Shown here one piece after another: positions 36,525 through 44,171 of a stretch of DNA of 64,000 nucleotides. Location of the stretch: contig NZ_JAKZKV010000013.1 of assembly GCF_022808675.1 (NCBI RefSeq), positions 1-64,000 on the forward strand. Reading direction: 5' to 3'. Numbering within the stretch: position 1 is the stretch's first letter; each line of letters opens with the position of its first letter. The notes below the pieces were generated by a model. It was not told the origin of the DNA and ran no database searches. It saw nothing but the letters and a program-made list of their open reading frames with translations. Both the position numbers and the translations under genes were made by a program. Origin of the DNA: Parabacteroides sp. FAFU027. GTDB taxonomy: Bacteria > Bacteroidota > Bacteroidia > Bacteroidales > UBA7332.

Positions 36525-37217
36525 TCAGGATTTTGACTTCGTATGTTGAAGTAACCATTCATAAATATCAGGCTGATGAAACAATCTTTCCACACTACCG
36601 TGAGTACCTCCTTTAATCTCAGTCAGGGTGACATTTGCATTTTCATCTACATTCTTTATGGCCTTCATGATCTTTCTTGATTCAGAAATCGGAACAATCC
36701 GGTCAGCAGTACCATGAAAAAGCTCGATGGGAACTTTGGCCAGATTTTCAGCCTCTGAGATATTACCACCACCGCAGATAGCAACCGCAGCAGCAATCCG
36801 GTCGGGATATTTCCCTGCAACCTCCATCGTACCATATCCGCCCAGGCTCATACCGCACACATAGATACGTGATTCATCTGCATTCGGATTGTTTTTCAAT
36901 ACATAGTCCACCACTTCCATCACTTTATCGGCATCCCAACCTCCGGGTGCCTGAGGAGCCACTACAATACCCGGAACGTCCGTGCCTTTATCCATGGCAT
37001 ACAAAACGCCATATCTTTTCACTCTTTCCAGGTTGTGGCCACACAGGCTACGTCCGTGCAAAAAGATAAAAACAGGTTGTTTTTCTACAGAAGAAGTTTC
37101 AGGAGTATGAATTAAAAAAGGGTAAGCTGTTTTTCCTTCAACGGCTTCCGTATCAGCAGCCAGCAAGGAAACGGGAAGTAGAAAAAAGAGAACAATACTG
37201 ATATATAATAGACGCAT
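36525..37217 (-). CDS. Secreted alpha/beta-hydrolase esterase
   Basis: 230 residues from the ATG at 37217, which opens a signal peptide ending SLLAAD; a longer frame from 37397 adds an unlikely N-terminus. Alpha/beta-hydrolase features: oxyanion strand FIFLHGRSLCGHN, nucleophile elbow VCGMSLGGYGT (Ser), acid in ELFHGTADRIVP (Asp), and His in KGGTHGSVERL. The small size and arrangement fit the phospholipase/carboxylesterase or feruloyl-esterase-like group used in Bacteroidetes for deacylating polysaccharides. The substrate is unknown. Confidence 0.85.
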   Translation of the reverse strand: MRLLYISIVLFFLLPVSLLAADTEAVEGKTAYPFLIHTPETSSVEKQPVFIFLHGRSLCGHNLERVKRYGVLYAMDKGTDVPGIVVAPQAPGGWDADKVMEVVDYVLKNNPNADESRIYVCGMSLGGYGTMEVAGKYPDRIAAAVAICGGGNISEAENLAKVPIELFHGTADRIVPISESRKIMKAIKNVDENANVTLTEIKGGTHGSVERLFHQPDIYEWLLQHTKSKS

Positions 37218-37481
37218 AAAGTGTCGTTTTGGTTTGACTTTAAGATTAATTGATAGCTCAAGATAGGCATTTTGTTTCAAAACGGCACAATCAAAGGCTA
37301 CCTGTTTGTAGTTTTTTAGGTTTTGTTTGGTGAATCTGACATTTTGAAGATTGGAATAACAGGATATTAAATCTCTCTGCCACCAACAAACACCCATATA
37401 TCATTTTCACACACAAACAACACAAAACAATGCGCTTTGTCAATATAAAAACACTTGTATAACGCATTTTGCTATATTAAA
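37218..37481. other. Intergenic region between divergent esterase and Nif11-like genes
   Basis: AT-rich, no gene seen on either strand. It must hold the esterase promoter, but no clear TAnnTTTG box was found close to its start. Confidence 0.5.
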
Positions 37482-37512
37482 TTTGCACATTGTGTTATTA
37501 TGCATATCTTTG
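37482..37512 (+). promoter_or_regulatory. Consensus Bacteroidetes promoter of the Nif11-like gene
   Basis: TTTG (37482-37485), exactly 19 nt, then TATCTTTG (37505-37512): the best consensus match in the window. The start site would be near 37519, 25 nt before the ATG at 37544, so the small gene is likely well expressed. Confidence 0.75.
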
Positions 37513-37543
37513 CAATGAAACAACAACAAATAAATAGCGCGAT

Positions 37544-37765
37544 ATGTCAAAACAAAGTGTAGAAGATTTACTCATCAAAGGAGGAAGTGACAAAGAGTAC
37601 CGTATCAAGTATGATAATGCATTGTCAGAAGAAAAATTCGTCGAATTAGCGATTGCTGACGGATATGAATTCACTGTATCTGAACTCAAAGAGGTCCTGA
37701 AAGAAAACGGGGACATGTTTGAGTCATACGGCAACCCTCCTAAAAAAAGCATCTGGTTGAAATAA
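37544..37765 (+). CDS. Nif11-leader-like small protein (possible RiPP precursor)
   Basis: 73 residues. The segment from SEEKFVELAIADGYEFT to VSELKEVLKENGD matches the Nif11-type leader pattern (helix, then eefvelAkeaGyeFtaeEL). The N-terminal QSVEDLLIKGGSDKEYRIKYD fits the usual flekl..d.elr.ky stretch. The remainder, FESYGNPPKKSIWLK, is short and has neither a Gly-Gly cleavage site nor Cys/Ser/Thr clusters, so it is not an obvious modified core. No lanthionine synthetase or peptidase transporter lies in the window; a methyltransferase gene 330 bp away is separated by a hairpin. It may also be an unmodified Nif11-domain protein. Confidence 0.6.
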   Translation: MSKQSVEDLLIKGGSDKEYRIKYDNALSEEKFVELAIADGYEFTVSELKEVLKENGDMFESYGNPPKKSIWLK

Positions 37766-37802
37766 GGCTTTTCTTCCGTTTATTAATTCCAATTGAAAAA
37801 AC

Positions 37803-37911
37803 AAGAGGTTGTCCCAAAGGCCTGAATTGAATGTAATGAAGCAAAGGTATAGATACCTGAATACGAACACTTTGCTTTCAATTCAATAGTTCCGGCTTTT
37901 GGGACATCTCC
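37803..37911 (+). terminator. Long imperfect inverted repeat after the Nif11-like gene
   Basis: Arms of about 40 nt: GAGGTTGTCCCAAAGGCC and further AATTGAAT...GCAAAG on the left, with CTTTGC...AATTCAAT and GGCTTTTGGGACATCTC on the right, and an inner GGTAT/ATACC hairpin. A T-run (CGTTTTT) follows. It can serve as a terminator; its length is also compatible with a decayed small mobile element. Confidence 0.6.
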
Positions 37912-38092
37912 GTTTTTCAGCTATCTACCTCTACCCCGCTATCCGTTTTTCTTTTCCTGAGAAAAAATCAAATGCCCCCCTTTTTGTGTTTTATGAGTAA
38001 ACATCAAATGTTTAGAATGACAGGCATTGTGACAAAACAACCTTTATCATTCAATATGAGGTTATCCAATTGACGATATAAATCTTTTCACC

Positions 38093-38866
38093 ATGAGTAA
38101 CGATAATAAATCCATTCATGAATTTGACGTCAATCTGATCTGCGAATACTTCTCCGGAATGGAACGGCAAGGACCCGGAAGCCCTGAAGTAACGATTGAT
38201 GCAATAGGTTTTATTGATAACCTGACAGATGATTCCCGTATTGCTGACCTGGGCTGCGGTACCGGAGGCCAAACAATGATACTGGCACAACATGCACCCG
38301 GAGTGATTACGGGTATCGACCTGTTTCCGGCATTTATCGACCTATTTAATGCCAATGCCGCTAAACACAATCTTCAAAACAGAGTAAAGGGAATCGTAGG
38401 TTCGATGTGTGCTCTTTCATTTCAGGACGAAGAGTTGGATTTAATCTGGTCGGAAGGCGCCATCTACAATATCGGCTTCGAACGGGGATTAAATGAATGG
38501 CGAAGGTTCCTGAAAAAAGGCGGATATATCGCAGTTACGGAAGCATCCTGGTTTACCGAAGAACACCCCGAAGAGATTGAGCGGTTTTGGGTAGAAGCTT
38601 ATCCGGAAATAGATACAATACCCAACAAAGTCGCCCAGATGCAAAAATCGGGATATATCCCTGTAGCCACTTTCATCCTGCCTGAAAATTGCTGGACAGA
38701 TCACTTCTATGCACCGCAAGTTGCAGCACAGGAGGCTTTCCTCAATAAATATCCGGGAAATAAAACAGCTGAAGAGCTAGTCTCCTACCAACGGCAGGAG
38801 GCTAATTTGTACGACAAATACAAAGCGTATTACGGATATGTCTTCTACATCGGAAAGAAGATTTAA
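38093..38866 (+). CDS. Class I SAM-dependent methyltransferase
   Basis: 257-residue Rossmann-fold methyltransferase. Motif I is [17 protein letters not shown], motif II/acidic loop [12 protein letters not shown], motif [20 protein letters not shown], and [13 protein letters not shown] marks strand 5. The substrate is unknown; this subgroup is common and generally uncharacterised in Bacteroidetes. A C-terminal [24 protein letters not shown] tail is typical. Single gene with a strong terminator. Confidence 0.85.
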   Translation: MSNDNKSIHEFDVNLICEYFSGMERQGPGSPEVTIDAIGFIDNLTDDSRIADLGCGTGGQTMILAQHAPGVITGIDLFPAFIDLFNANAAKHNLQNRVKGIVGSMCALSFQDEELDLIWSEGAIYNIGFERGLNEWRRFLKKGGYIAVTEASWFTEEHPEEIERFWVEAYPEIDTIPNKVAQMQKSGYIPVATFILPENCWTDHFYAPQVAAQEAFLNKYPGNKTAEELVSYQRQEANLYDKYKAYYGYVFYIGKKI

Positions 38867-38886
38867 ACAATAAAGCACCTGCTCCT

Positions 38887-38927
38887 TCCGGCTTAAACAT
38901 TCCGGGAATGTTTAAGCCGGATTTTTT
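38887..38927 (+). terminator. Terminator of the methyltransferase gene
   Basis: Perfect 15-bp stem TCCGGCTTAAACATT and its complement around a 5-nt loop, followed by a T-run. Confidence 0.95.
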
Positions 38928-39013
38928 ATGTTTTATTCTCTCCGGCATTTAATAAAACAGAGTAAATATGGATGCAGATAAATCGCTGAAATTCATATTT
39001 AGACATAAACATC

Positions 39014-39021
39014 TATCTTTG
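39014..39021 (+). promoter_or_regulatory. -7 box upstream of the truncated GH43-like gene
   Basis: TATCTTTG, 33 bp before the ATG at 39054. The promoter appears intact although the gene is not. Confidence 0.5.
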
Positions 39022-39053
39022 TGTATAAATTACACTTAAACACACACTATCAC

Positions 39054-39354
39054 ATGACAACCCGCTTTTCTACCAGAATCACTCTGGTTTGTTTACTGTT
39101 TGGTTTGAGCATGAATGTAAATGCACAGGACAAGAAAAAATCCCCCTTCAGCAGTTATCTCTTTGTATTTTTTTCCAATAACACTCCTAATGGCGAACAA
39201 TTACGCTTCGCCCTGAGTGACGATGGGTTCAACTATTATACTCAAACAGAACAAACTGGTCAATCAGGCAAAACAGCATCTTGCCACTTCGGGTGACACT
39301 AAACAGATGAAGAAGGTTACCCTTAAGCTTATAACAGCGTTCAATCAGAAATGA
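39054..39354 (+). pseudogene. Truncated GH43-like secreted enzyme
   Basis: From the ATG at 39054 the frame has an intact signal peptide (MNVNAQ end) and then FSSYLFVFFSNNTPNGEQLR and FALSDDGFNYY, the beginning of a GH43-type beta-propeller glycosidase. After about 65 residues homology stops and the frame ends at 39296. In the +1 frame the sequence stays open to TGA 39352-39354 and reads KLVNQAKQHLATSGDTKQMK, which looks like a genuine protein end. An internal deletion plus frameshift joining the two ends of one or two genes explains this. Confidence 0.7.
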
Positions 39355-39631
39355 CCTCTTATTTTATCCTGACTAGTTTCTGAAATCAGTTTGGAGTAAG
39401 ATATATCATATCACCTGAACTAAAGCCTGTTTTTATTTCTAAAAACCCATTCATTAATCAAAACAGACATAATCTGAATAAACTGAGAGGCAAAACAAAT
39501 GCAATTCTAAACTGACATTTAATTTTAGTCAGTACCTTTGGGTCTATTCTCAATAAAAAAACCGATAGTTAATACGATAAAAACAGACATTGATTATTCT
39601 AATATCTGTTCCATACAAAACATAATAATGT
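39355..39631. promoter_or_regulatory. Leader region and promoter of the TonB-domain lipoprotein
   Basis: No gene. TACCTTTG at 39533-39540 is the likely -7 box, about 90 bp before the ATG at 39632. An inverted repeat ACTGAC ... GTCAGT (39511-39533) overlaps the box and could be an operator. Confidence 0.45.
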
Positions 39632-40435
39632 ATGAAAGCTTACCCTTTACTACTTATTTTCATTACAATACTATTTATTTCATGTAACAGCAGAAACAAA
39701 ATATCAATTCTTTACAGGGTAAATCCTTTTGATACAGCATGTATTAATCAACTTAAGCTAGCCCAAGAAGACATTCGGAATAACAATCTTGTATATTGCA
39801 ATTATATTGGAGGTCCTCTCTGTATTCCTTTAAGACCCGAAAAAGAGATGGATAGTTTATTAAGGAAATATCAGATTAAATATCAAGATAAGATATTACC
39901 AGACATAAGACATGAGTTCTATAATGACCATTGTTATTGCGAGCTTATGAAGGAGAAAATTGATGAAAAATATGGTCGAAACTTCATAGACTCTCTTTTA
40001 TACAAAGCTGATAGTCTGTATATCACAAAACATCCAGATAATATTTTTGAAAATACAGGATTTAATGATGACTGGGATACACAAGCTTACTTTCCGGGAG
40101 ATACCATCGATGAATCATATAATCATAGTGCTCTTCAAAGAGTATTCAACAGTAAAGTCAAATATCCGAAAGATTATCGATATAAAAGGGATCAAAAATC
40201 AAATGCTGCCATTTATCTAACTATATATATTGACAGAACAGGTGTAGCTAAAGTGAAAAGCTTCAGTTTTCTTTTTAATGATTCAAAAACAAATGAACAC
40301 GGCTATAACCTAAAACATCGTCTTTATCTGCTGAATTTAGCGAAGAACACTGTTGAAAATACCAAATGGATTCCAGCTAAAATCAAAAACATGGGCGTTA
40401 ATTCAATCGCTGAAGTTACAATCAAACTAGAATAA
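39632..40435 (+). CDS. Lipoprotein with TonB-like C-terminal domain
   Basis: 267 residues with a lipoprotein signal (LFISC). The middle is Cys-containing and of unknown type (YCNYIGGPLCIP, DHCYCELMKEK). The last about 90 residues resemble a TonB C-terminal domain: KYPKDYRY, then AAIYLTIYIDRTGVAKVKSF and NTKWIPAKIKNMGVNSIAEV, the usual pattern of a beta-sheet ending with W.PA...G..v. Attachment of this domain to a lipoprotein is common in Bacteroidetes and need not mean energy transduction. The next gene starts 81 bp later on the same strand. Confidence 0.65.
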   Translation: MKAYPLLLIFITILFISCNSRNKISILYRVNPFDTACINQLKLAQEDIRNNNLVYCNYIGGPLCIPLRPEKEMDSLLRKYQIKYQDKILPDIRHEFYNDHCYCELMKEKIDEKYGRNFIDSLLYKADSLYITKHPDNIFENTGFNDDWDTQAYFPGDTIDESYNHSALQRVFNSKVKYPKDYRYKRDQKSNAAIYLTIYIDRTGVAKVKSFSFLFNDSKTNEHGYNLKHRLYLLNLAKNTVENTKWIPAKIKNMGVNSIAEVTIKLE

Positions 40436-40516
40436 GCCATAAGCACTTATTATCGGAATAGAGAACTGATTTAAAGTAATCGCATAAATATCGATTATAT
40501 TCAAATTTAAAGCCTC

Positions 40517-41284
40517 ATGATAAACCACTTACCTAATCGTTATTCTCTTACTCTATTTTTGATAATCACGACAAATGCCCTTTTTGCTCGTGGCGTTGGT
40601 GGATTCGGATTCAGTGGTTTTCATGGAGGATATGGCGGTGGATTTAGCCGTAGTTTTTATTACATGAGATATTTGCGAGGTGGCGGAGACTGGACCTGGT
40701 TTATGATCGGTGGTTATTCCATACTTGGACTCTTCCTGGTCTTAATTGTCAGATATTGCATCCGAATGTATTCCGTTCATAAAAAAGAAGGTCAAACCAC
40801 ACAAATACTTGAGCAAATATGTGAAACTGATTCATTCTGGAACGTCGAAAATATGAAATCCCTGGCATCTGATCTGTTTTATAAAATGCAGGTAGCCTGG
40901 GAAAAGAACGAGCTTGAAAGAATTATATCAGAACTGACTCCGGAACTAACAGTTCAACTACAGGAGATATTGGATGAAATGAAATCCAGAAAAGAGATCA
41001 ACATGCTCAACCATGTTCGGATCGAGGAGGTAAAGATCTTAGGTTGTGAAGACTATACCGACAATAACAAAGATCGCTTTACTGCATATATTTTCGGAAC
41101 CATCCAGGATTATACCATAGATGAAGAGACGGAAGAGGTAATTCAAAATGTCAGGAAAAAGGTTACTGAGTTTGAAGACTTCTACCATTTTATCCGCGTA
41201 AACAACAAATGGTTGCTTGAAGACATTACAAATCAGGTGGGACTACGGGAAATACTGAAATCGCCAATCTATAGTGAAAATTAA
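40517..41284 (+). CDS. Membrane-anchored Tim44-like domain protein
   Basis: 255 residues: an N-terminal signal or anchor, a Gly/Phe-rich linker (GVGGFGFSGFHGGYGGGFS), one clear membrane helix (about 68-90) and a C-terminal Tim44/MRP-L45-type domain (FWNVENMKSLASDLFYKMQ, VQLQEILDEMKSRKE, FYHFIRVNNKWLLEDI). Bacterial Tim44-like proteins often have such Gly-rich segments and sit at the inner membrane; their role is not settled. The stop codon overlaps the longer possible start of the next frame. Confidence 0.7.
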   Translation: MINHLPNRYSLTLFLIITTNALFARGVGGFGFSGFHGGYGGGFSRSFYYMRYLRGGGDWTWFMIGGYSILGLFLVLIVRYCIRMYSVHKKEGQTTQILEQICETDSFWNVENMKSLASDLFYKMQVAWEKNELERIISELTPELTVQLQEILDEMKSRKEINMLNHVRIEEVKILGCEDYTDNNKDRFTAYIFGTIQDYTIDEETEEVIQNVRKKVTEFEDFYHFIRVNNKWLLEDITNQVGLREILKSPIYSEN

Positions 41285-41312
41285 TTCTGAAACTTCATAC
41301 GCCCAAAGATTT

Positions 41313-41918
41313 ATGAAAACACAAAAAAGAATTTCTATTCTTCTGCAAACAGCATTACTATTGACCTTTCTTCTCCCATTTTTCCCTCAAGGATGTGTTG
41401 AAAAGAAAGCTGAACCAGCGAGTAATATTCCCGCTGATTCAACAGGTGTTGCCTTACAGGTAGATAAACTTGCAGATCATATAATTGATAAAGTTTCTGA
41501 TGCAAACACCGACTCTGCAATGATAGTAACCCAGTCATATACTTCTGATCATGACTCAACCCTAACCGAAAAATTATCAGCCAAATCGAAAGTCCTGAAT
41601 ATATTACTCAGGCCTAAAGGGAAATATACAGGAATCGGTTATTTAATAGAAATGTCTTTTTACTGGCAATTAGGAGTTAGTCTGGCTATTGCATATATAT
41701 TATGGATCATTAGTCTAATCATAAAATGCAAAGACTACAACAACATTTTTCACCTGATTAATATCATTGCCCTGATTATGTTTTCTATTTCAAAAAATGG
41801 ATTCAATATAGTAAACGAGACCAGGCTTTGGGGATTCTGGGTTTGTTTCGCACTGGGCCTGACTATGACTATTTATGACACAGTCGTTTTACTCAGGCTT
41901 AAGAAAAAAGGCGAATAA
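41313..41918 (+). CDS. Hypothetical membrane protein
   Basis: 201 residues from the ATG at 41313 (a longer in-frame start at 41274 overlaps the Tim44-like gene). The N-terminal hydrophobic stretch ends FFPQGC, a possible lipobox. A polar extracytoplasmic region of about 85 residues follows, then three or four hydrophobic helices (WQLGVSLAIAYILWIISLII, then NIFHLINIIALIMFSIS, then GFWVCFALGLTMTIYDTVVL). The family was not recognised. It is 28 bp after the Tim44-like gene and probably in the same operon. Confidence 0.6.
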   Translation: MKTQKRISILLQTALLLTFLLPFFPQGCVEKKAEPASNIPADSTGVALQVDKLADHIIDKVSDANTDSAMIVTQSYTSDHDSTLTEKLSAKSKVLNILLRPKGKYTGIGYLIEMSFYWQLGVSLAIAYILWIISLIIKCKDYNNIFHLINIIALIMFSISKNGFNIVNETRLWGFWVCFALGLTMTIYDTVVLLRLKKKGE

Positions 41919-42090
41919 TGGAAATGATTTCCTATGTACGGCAGCTGATGACTAAGTGTATCCTTTCAGTAAAAATCTGAATTGCATTTACCATAAATAT
42001 TTTCAGGAGATACACTCTGTTTTAATACATACAACAATTCAACTGAAGATGAACTTAAAAGATTAAAACTTCCCGTTCATCCTTAAATAA

Positions 42091-42128
42091 AACAGGCTGC
42101 CTCAAAATGAACGTGAGACAGCCTGTTG
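42091..42128. terminator. Bidirectional terminator (ACAGGCTG family)
   Basis: AACAGGCTGCCTCA / TGAGACAGCCTGTT stem between the convergent membrane-protein and carbonic anhydrase genes. Same motif as at 6632-6671. Confidence 0.88.
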
Positions 42129-42159
42129 ATTTATGTTCAGATTAGTACCTTATAGGTGA

Positions 42160-42858
42160 TTACTCCATAAAAGCAACCTTTCCGGTTTCGATATCGTATA
42201 AAGCGCCAACTATTTTGAGCTTACCTTGCTCCACCATCTCGTGCAGGATCTCACTCTTCTCGTATAGTTCTTTGATAGTCTGCTTTACATTGTTTTTAGC
42301 CGTTTCATCGACAACCTTATCACCGGCCACATTGTTTGCCAAAGAAATCCGGATGTGCTCCAGCAAGTGAGTCAGATTGCCCAGTTTTACATTCTGAACA
42401 GCACCGGTTACGGCACCGCAATGCGTGTGTCCCAACACCACGATCACTTTTGCACCTGCATGTTCAGTGGCATATTCCATACTGCCCAGGATATCTTCAT
42501 CTTCGATGTTTCCTGCCACACGGATAGAGAATACATTACCAATTCCCTGATCAAAGATAATTTCCGGCGGTACACGCGAGTCCATACAAGTAAGGACAGC
42601 TGCAAGAGGTTTCTGCCCCCCTTTGGTTTGCTCAATTTGTTCCTTGTAGTTAGTGTTCTCAGGCTTGTTCTGCAAGAAACGTTTGTTTCCGTTTTTCAAT
42701 TCCAGAATCGCATCGTCGGGAGTTTGAATATCGGCACGGGCGATCTTGTGGATGCTGTTTTTTACTACGGCCGGAGTGTTTTGCTTCTTTTCCGCAGCAT
42801 TACAGAGGGCTACGCTCAGGACAAGGCATGCCAAGAGTAGAGTTTTTAGTCTTTTCAT
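42160..42858 (-). CDS. Exported beta-class carbonic anhydrase
   Basis: Interconverts CO2 and bicarbonate. 232 residues with a signal peptide (LCNA cleavage), so it is periplasmic rather than cytosolic. Zinc ligands: Cys in TCMDSRVPPE, His and Cys in LGHTHCGAVTGA; the Asp-Arg pair of the CMDSR motif is present. FSIRVAGNIEDEDILGSMEYA is the typical linking segment. No sulfate transporter fusion. Single gene. Confidence 0.93.
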   Translation of the reverse strand: MKRLKTLLLACLVLSVALCNAAEKKQNTPAVVKNSIHKIARADIQTPDDAILELKNGNKRFLQNKPENTNYKEQIEQTKGGQKPLAAVLTCMDSRVPPEIIFDQGIGNVFSIRVAGNIEDEDILGSMEYATEHAGAKVIVVLGHTHCGAVTGAVQNVKLGNLTHLLEHIRISLANNVAGDKVVDETAKNNVKQTIKELYEKSEILHEMVEQGKLKIVGALYDIETGKVAFME

Positions 42859-43263
42859 TTTGTTGAATATTTATTGATTTGAAAAAGGATAATGCATCGT
42901 TTCAGATGGCATCACATCCCAGCAATGTTCAATAAAGAGCGGTAATAGCTGCTATTTCCTTATATTTCAGAAATAGTCAGTTCGGGTAAAACACCAGTAA
43001 AGTCGGCCGGTAGCAAAATGACATTTTGGAATCGGGAGGCTTATTGAATATGCGTGGTTGAGAATGCTTTTAATATCTATTATTCCCGGAATAGATAGAA
43101 TATTGTAACTAATCCCTGTTGAATTCGGGGCGCAAAGGTCATAAATCCGGTTGAAATACGCAACCCTGACTCAAAATAATTAATTCATCTCCGGTCATTT
43201 TCCCTGTTTGAAGGTCAAAAGAAAAGTAATATTGCCCCGGCCCATTTACTCAAATAATAAAAA
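42859..43263. other. Upstream region of the carbonic anhydrase gene, no gene seen
   Basis: About 400 bp without a convincing coding frame. On the minus strand GACCTTTG near 43130 resembles a -7 box, but would leave a leader of about 270 nt. The word GTAGCAAAATGACA at 43010 is nearly the same as GTAGCAAAATGTCA at 6521, next to array A2. Confidence 0.4.
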
Positions 43264-43578
43264 ACAGTTACCATTCTATCATCTATCCGAATCCTTCTGC
43301 TGGCACTCGTGAAGCTACTATCACCTATCGTAATTCTACTACCACCTATCGTGAAGCTGCGACCGGCTCTCGTAGTTCTTCTACCACCTCTCGTAATGTT
43401 TCTACCGGCTGTCGTAATTCTACTACCACCTATCGCGAAGCTGCGACCAGCTATCGTAGTTCTTCTACCACCTCTCGTAATATTTCTACCGGTTGTCGTG
43501 ATTCTACTACCACCTATCGTAAAGCTGCGACCGGCTATCGTTGTTCTTCTACCACCTCTCGTGAGGCTACTACCATCT
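43264..43578. repeat. 21-bp tandem array E with 84-bp higher-order repeat
   Basis: Thirteen contiguous 21-bp units (43306-43578), consensus about MTCGTAATTCTACTACCACCT, preceded by one or two degenerate units (43264-43305). Units follow the cycle a-b-c-d: a ends ACTACCACCT, b is GAAGCTGCGACCGGCT, c is GTAGTTCTTCTACCACCT, d is AATRTTTCTACCGG. The cycles at 43327-43410, 43411-43494 and 43495-43578 are three 84-bp higher-order copies. No indels. It lies just beyond the 3' end of the thrE-like pair. Confidence 0.92.
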
Positions 43579-43653
43579 GATTATGAACACTCCCGATATG
43601 ACATTACCCTAAAAATGATTTTCTTTAATGAGCATGGCTATTTCCCAACAATA

Positions 43654-44169
43654 TCATTTACCTTCTTTCTTCGGTTTCTTCCCAAAGTTGATTTCGCGGA
43701 CACTCTTACTTCTGAACAACAGTGCAGCAATGGAAATCCCGATCGCAAGGGTAAATAACAACGACATGGTCAGCATCAGGTTGTATCCAATCTCCCCGAT
43801 GATCCCTGGATTGCGTTGCAGGATAGTCGGATCGGTTAGTTTGATACACCCCAGCATAGTGCGGTAAGCGTATAGTCCGGGAATCATAGTGATAAAGGCA
43901 GGCATGGTGAAAACCACCGGCGGATGATGCACCTTTTGCGCGCAATAGATACCGATCAGACCGATGGTAATGGAACTTATCATTGTGGCCGATATAAGTC
44001 CAAGATCGGCCTGTAACATGACGAAGCGAAGGCTATGTCCAAGGGCTCCCAACAGACCGGCCACCCATAAGACGCTTTTAGGAGAACCAAAGAGGATCCC
44101 CCAGCAAAACCCGACTACAAAAGCGAGTCCGAAGTCAAGCAATATATGTAAAATCAACGGTTCGGTCAT
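43654..44169 (-). CDS. Threonine/serine exporter, small subunit (ThrE C-terminal half)
   Basis: 171-residue membrane protein with four or five helices, the YjjB/DUF3815 type that corresponds to the C-terminal half of ThrE. It starts LILHILLDFGLAFVVGFCWGILFG and contains FTMPAFITMIPGLYAYRTMLG, the conserved PgxxxYxxm segment. The N-terminal half is encoded by the adjacent gene; only 2 bp separate the frames, so the two form an operon and probably one exporter. Confidence 0.85.
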   Translation of the reverse strand: MTEPLILHILLDFGLAFVVGFCWGILFGSPKSVLWVAGLLGALGHSLRFVMLQADLGLISATMISSITIGLIGIYCAQKVHHPPVVFTMPAFITMIPGLYAYRTMLGCIKLTDPTILQRNPGIIGEIGYNLMLTMSLLFTLAIGISIAALLFRSKSVREINFGKKPKKEGK

Positions 44170-44171
44170 GG

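Noticed and set aside
37766-38092. Nif11-like gene and methyltransferase as one RiPP operon
   Set aside because: A long terminator-like hairpin and 327 bp separate them, and the methyltransferase belongs to a widespread general group.
43264-43578. Array E as a CRISPR array
   Set aside because: Units are contiguous 21-mers without spacers, and no cas genes are nearby.
43309-43758. Open frame of 149 residues with repeated VVLLPPL / VILLPPI heptads
   Set aside because: It is a by-product of the 21-bp (7-codon) array E: any frame without a stop in the consensus stays open. No signal peptide, start context or continuation outside the array, and the tail overlaps the thrE-like gene on the other strand.
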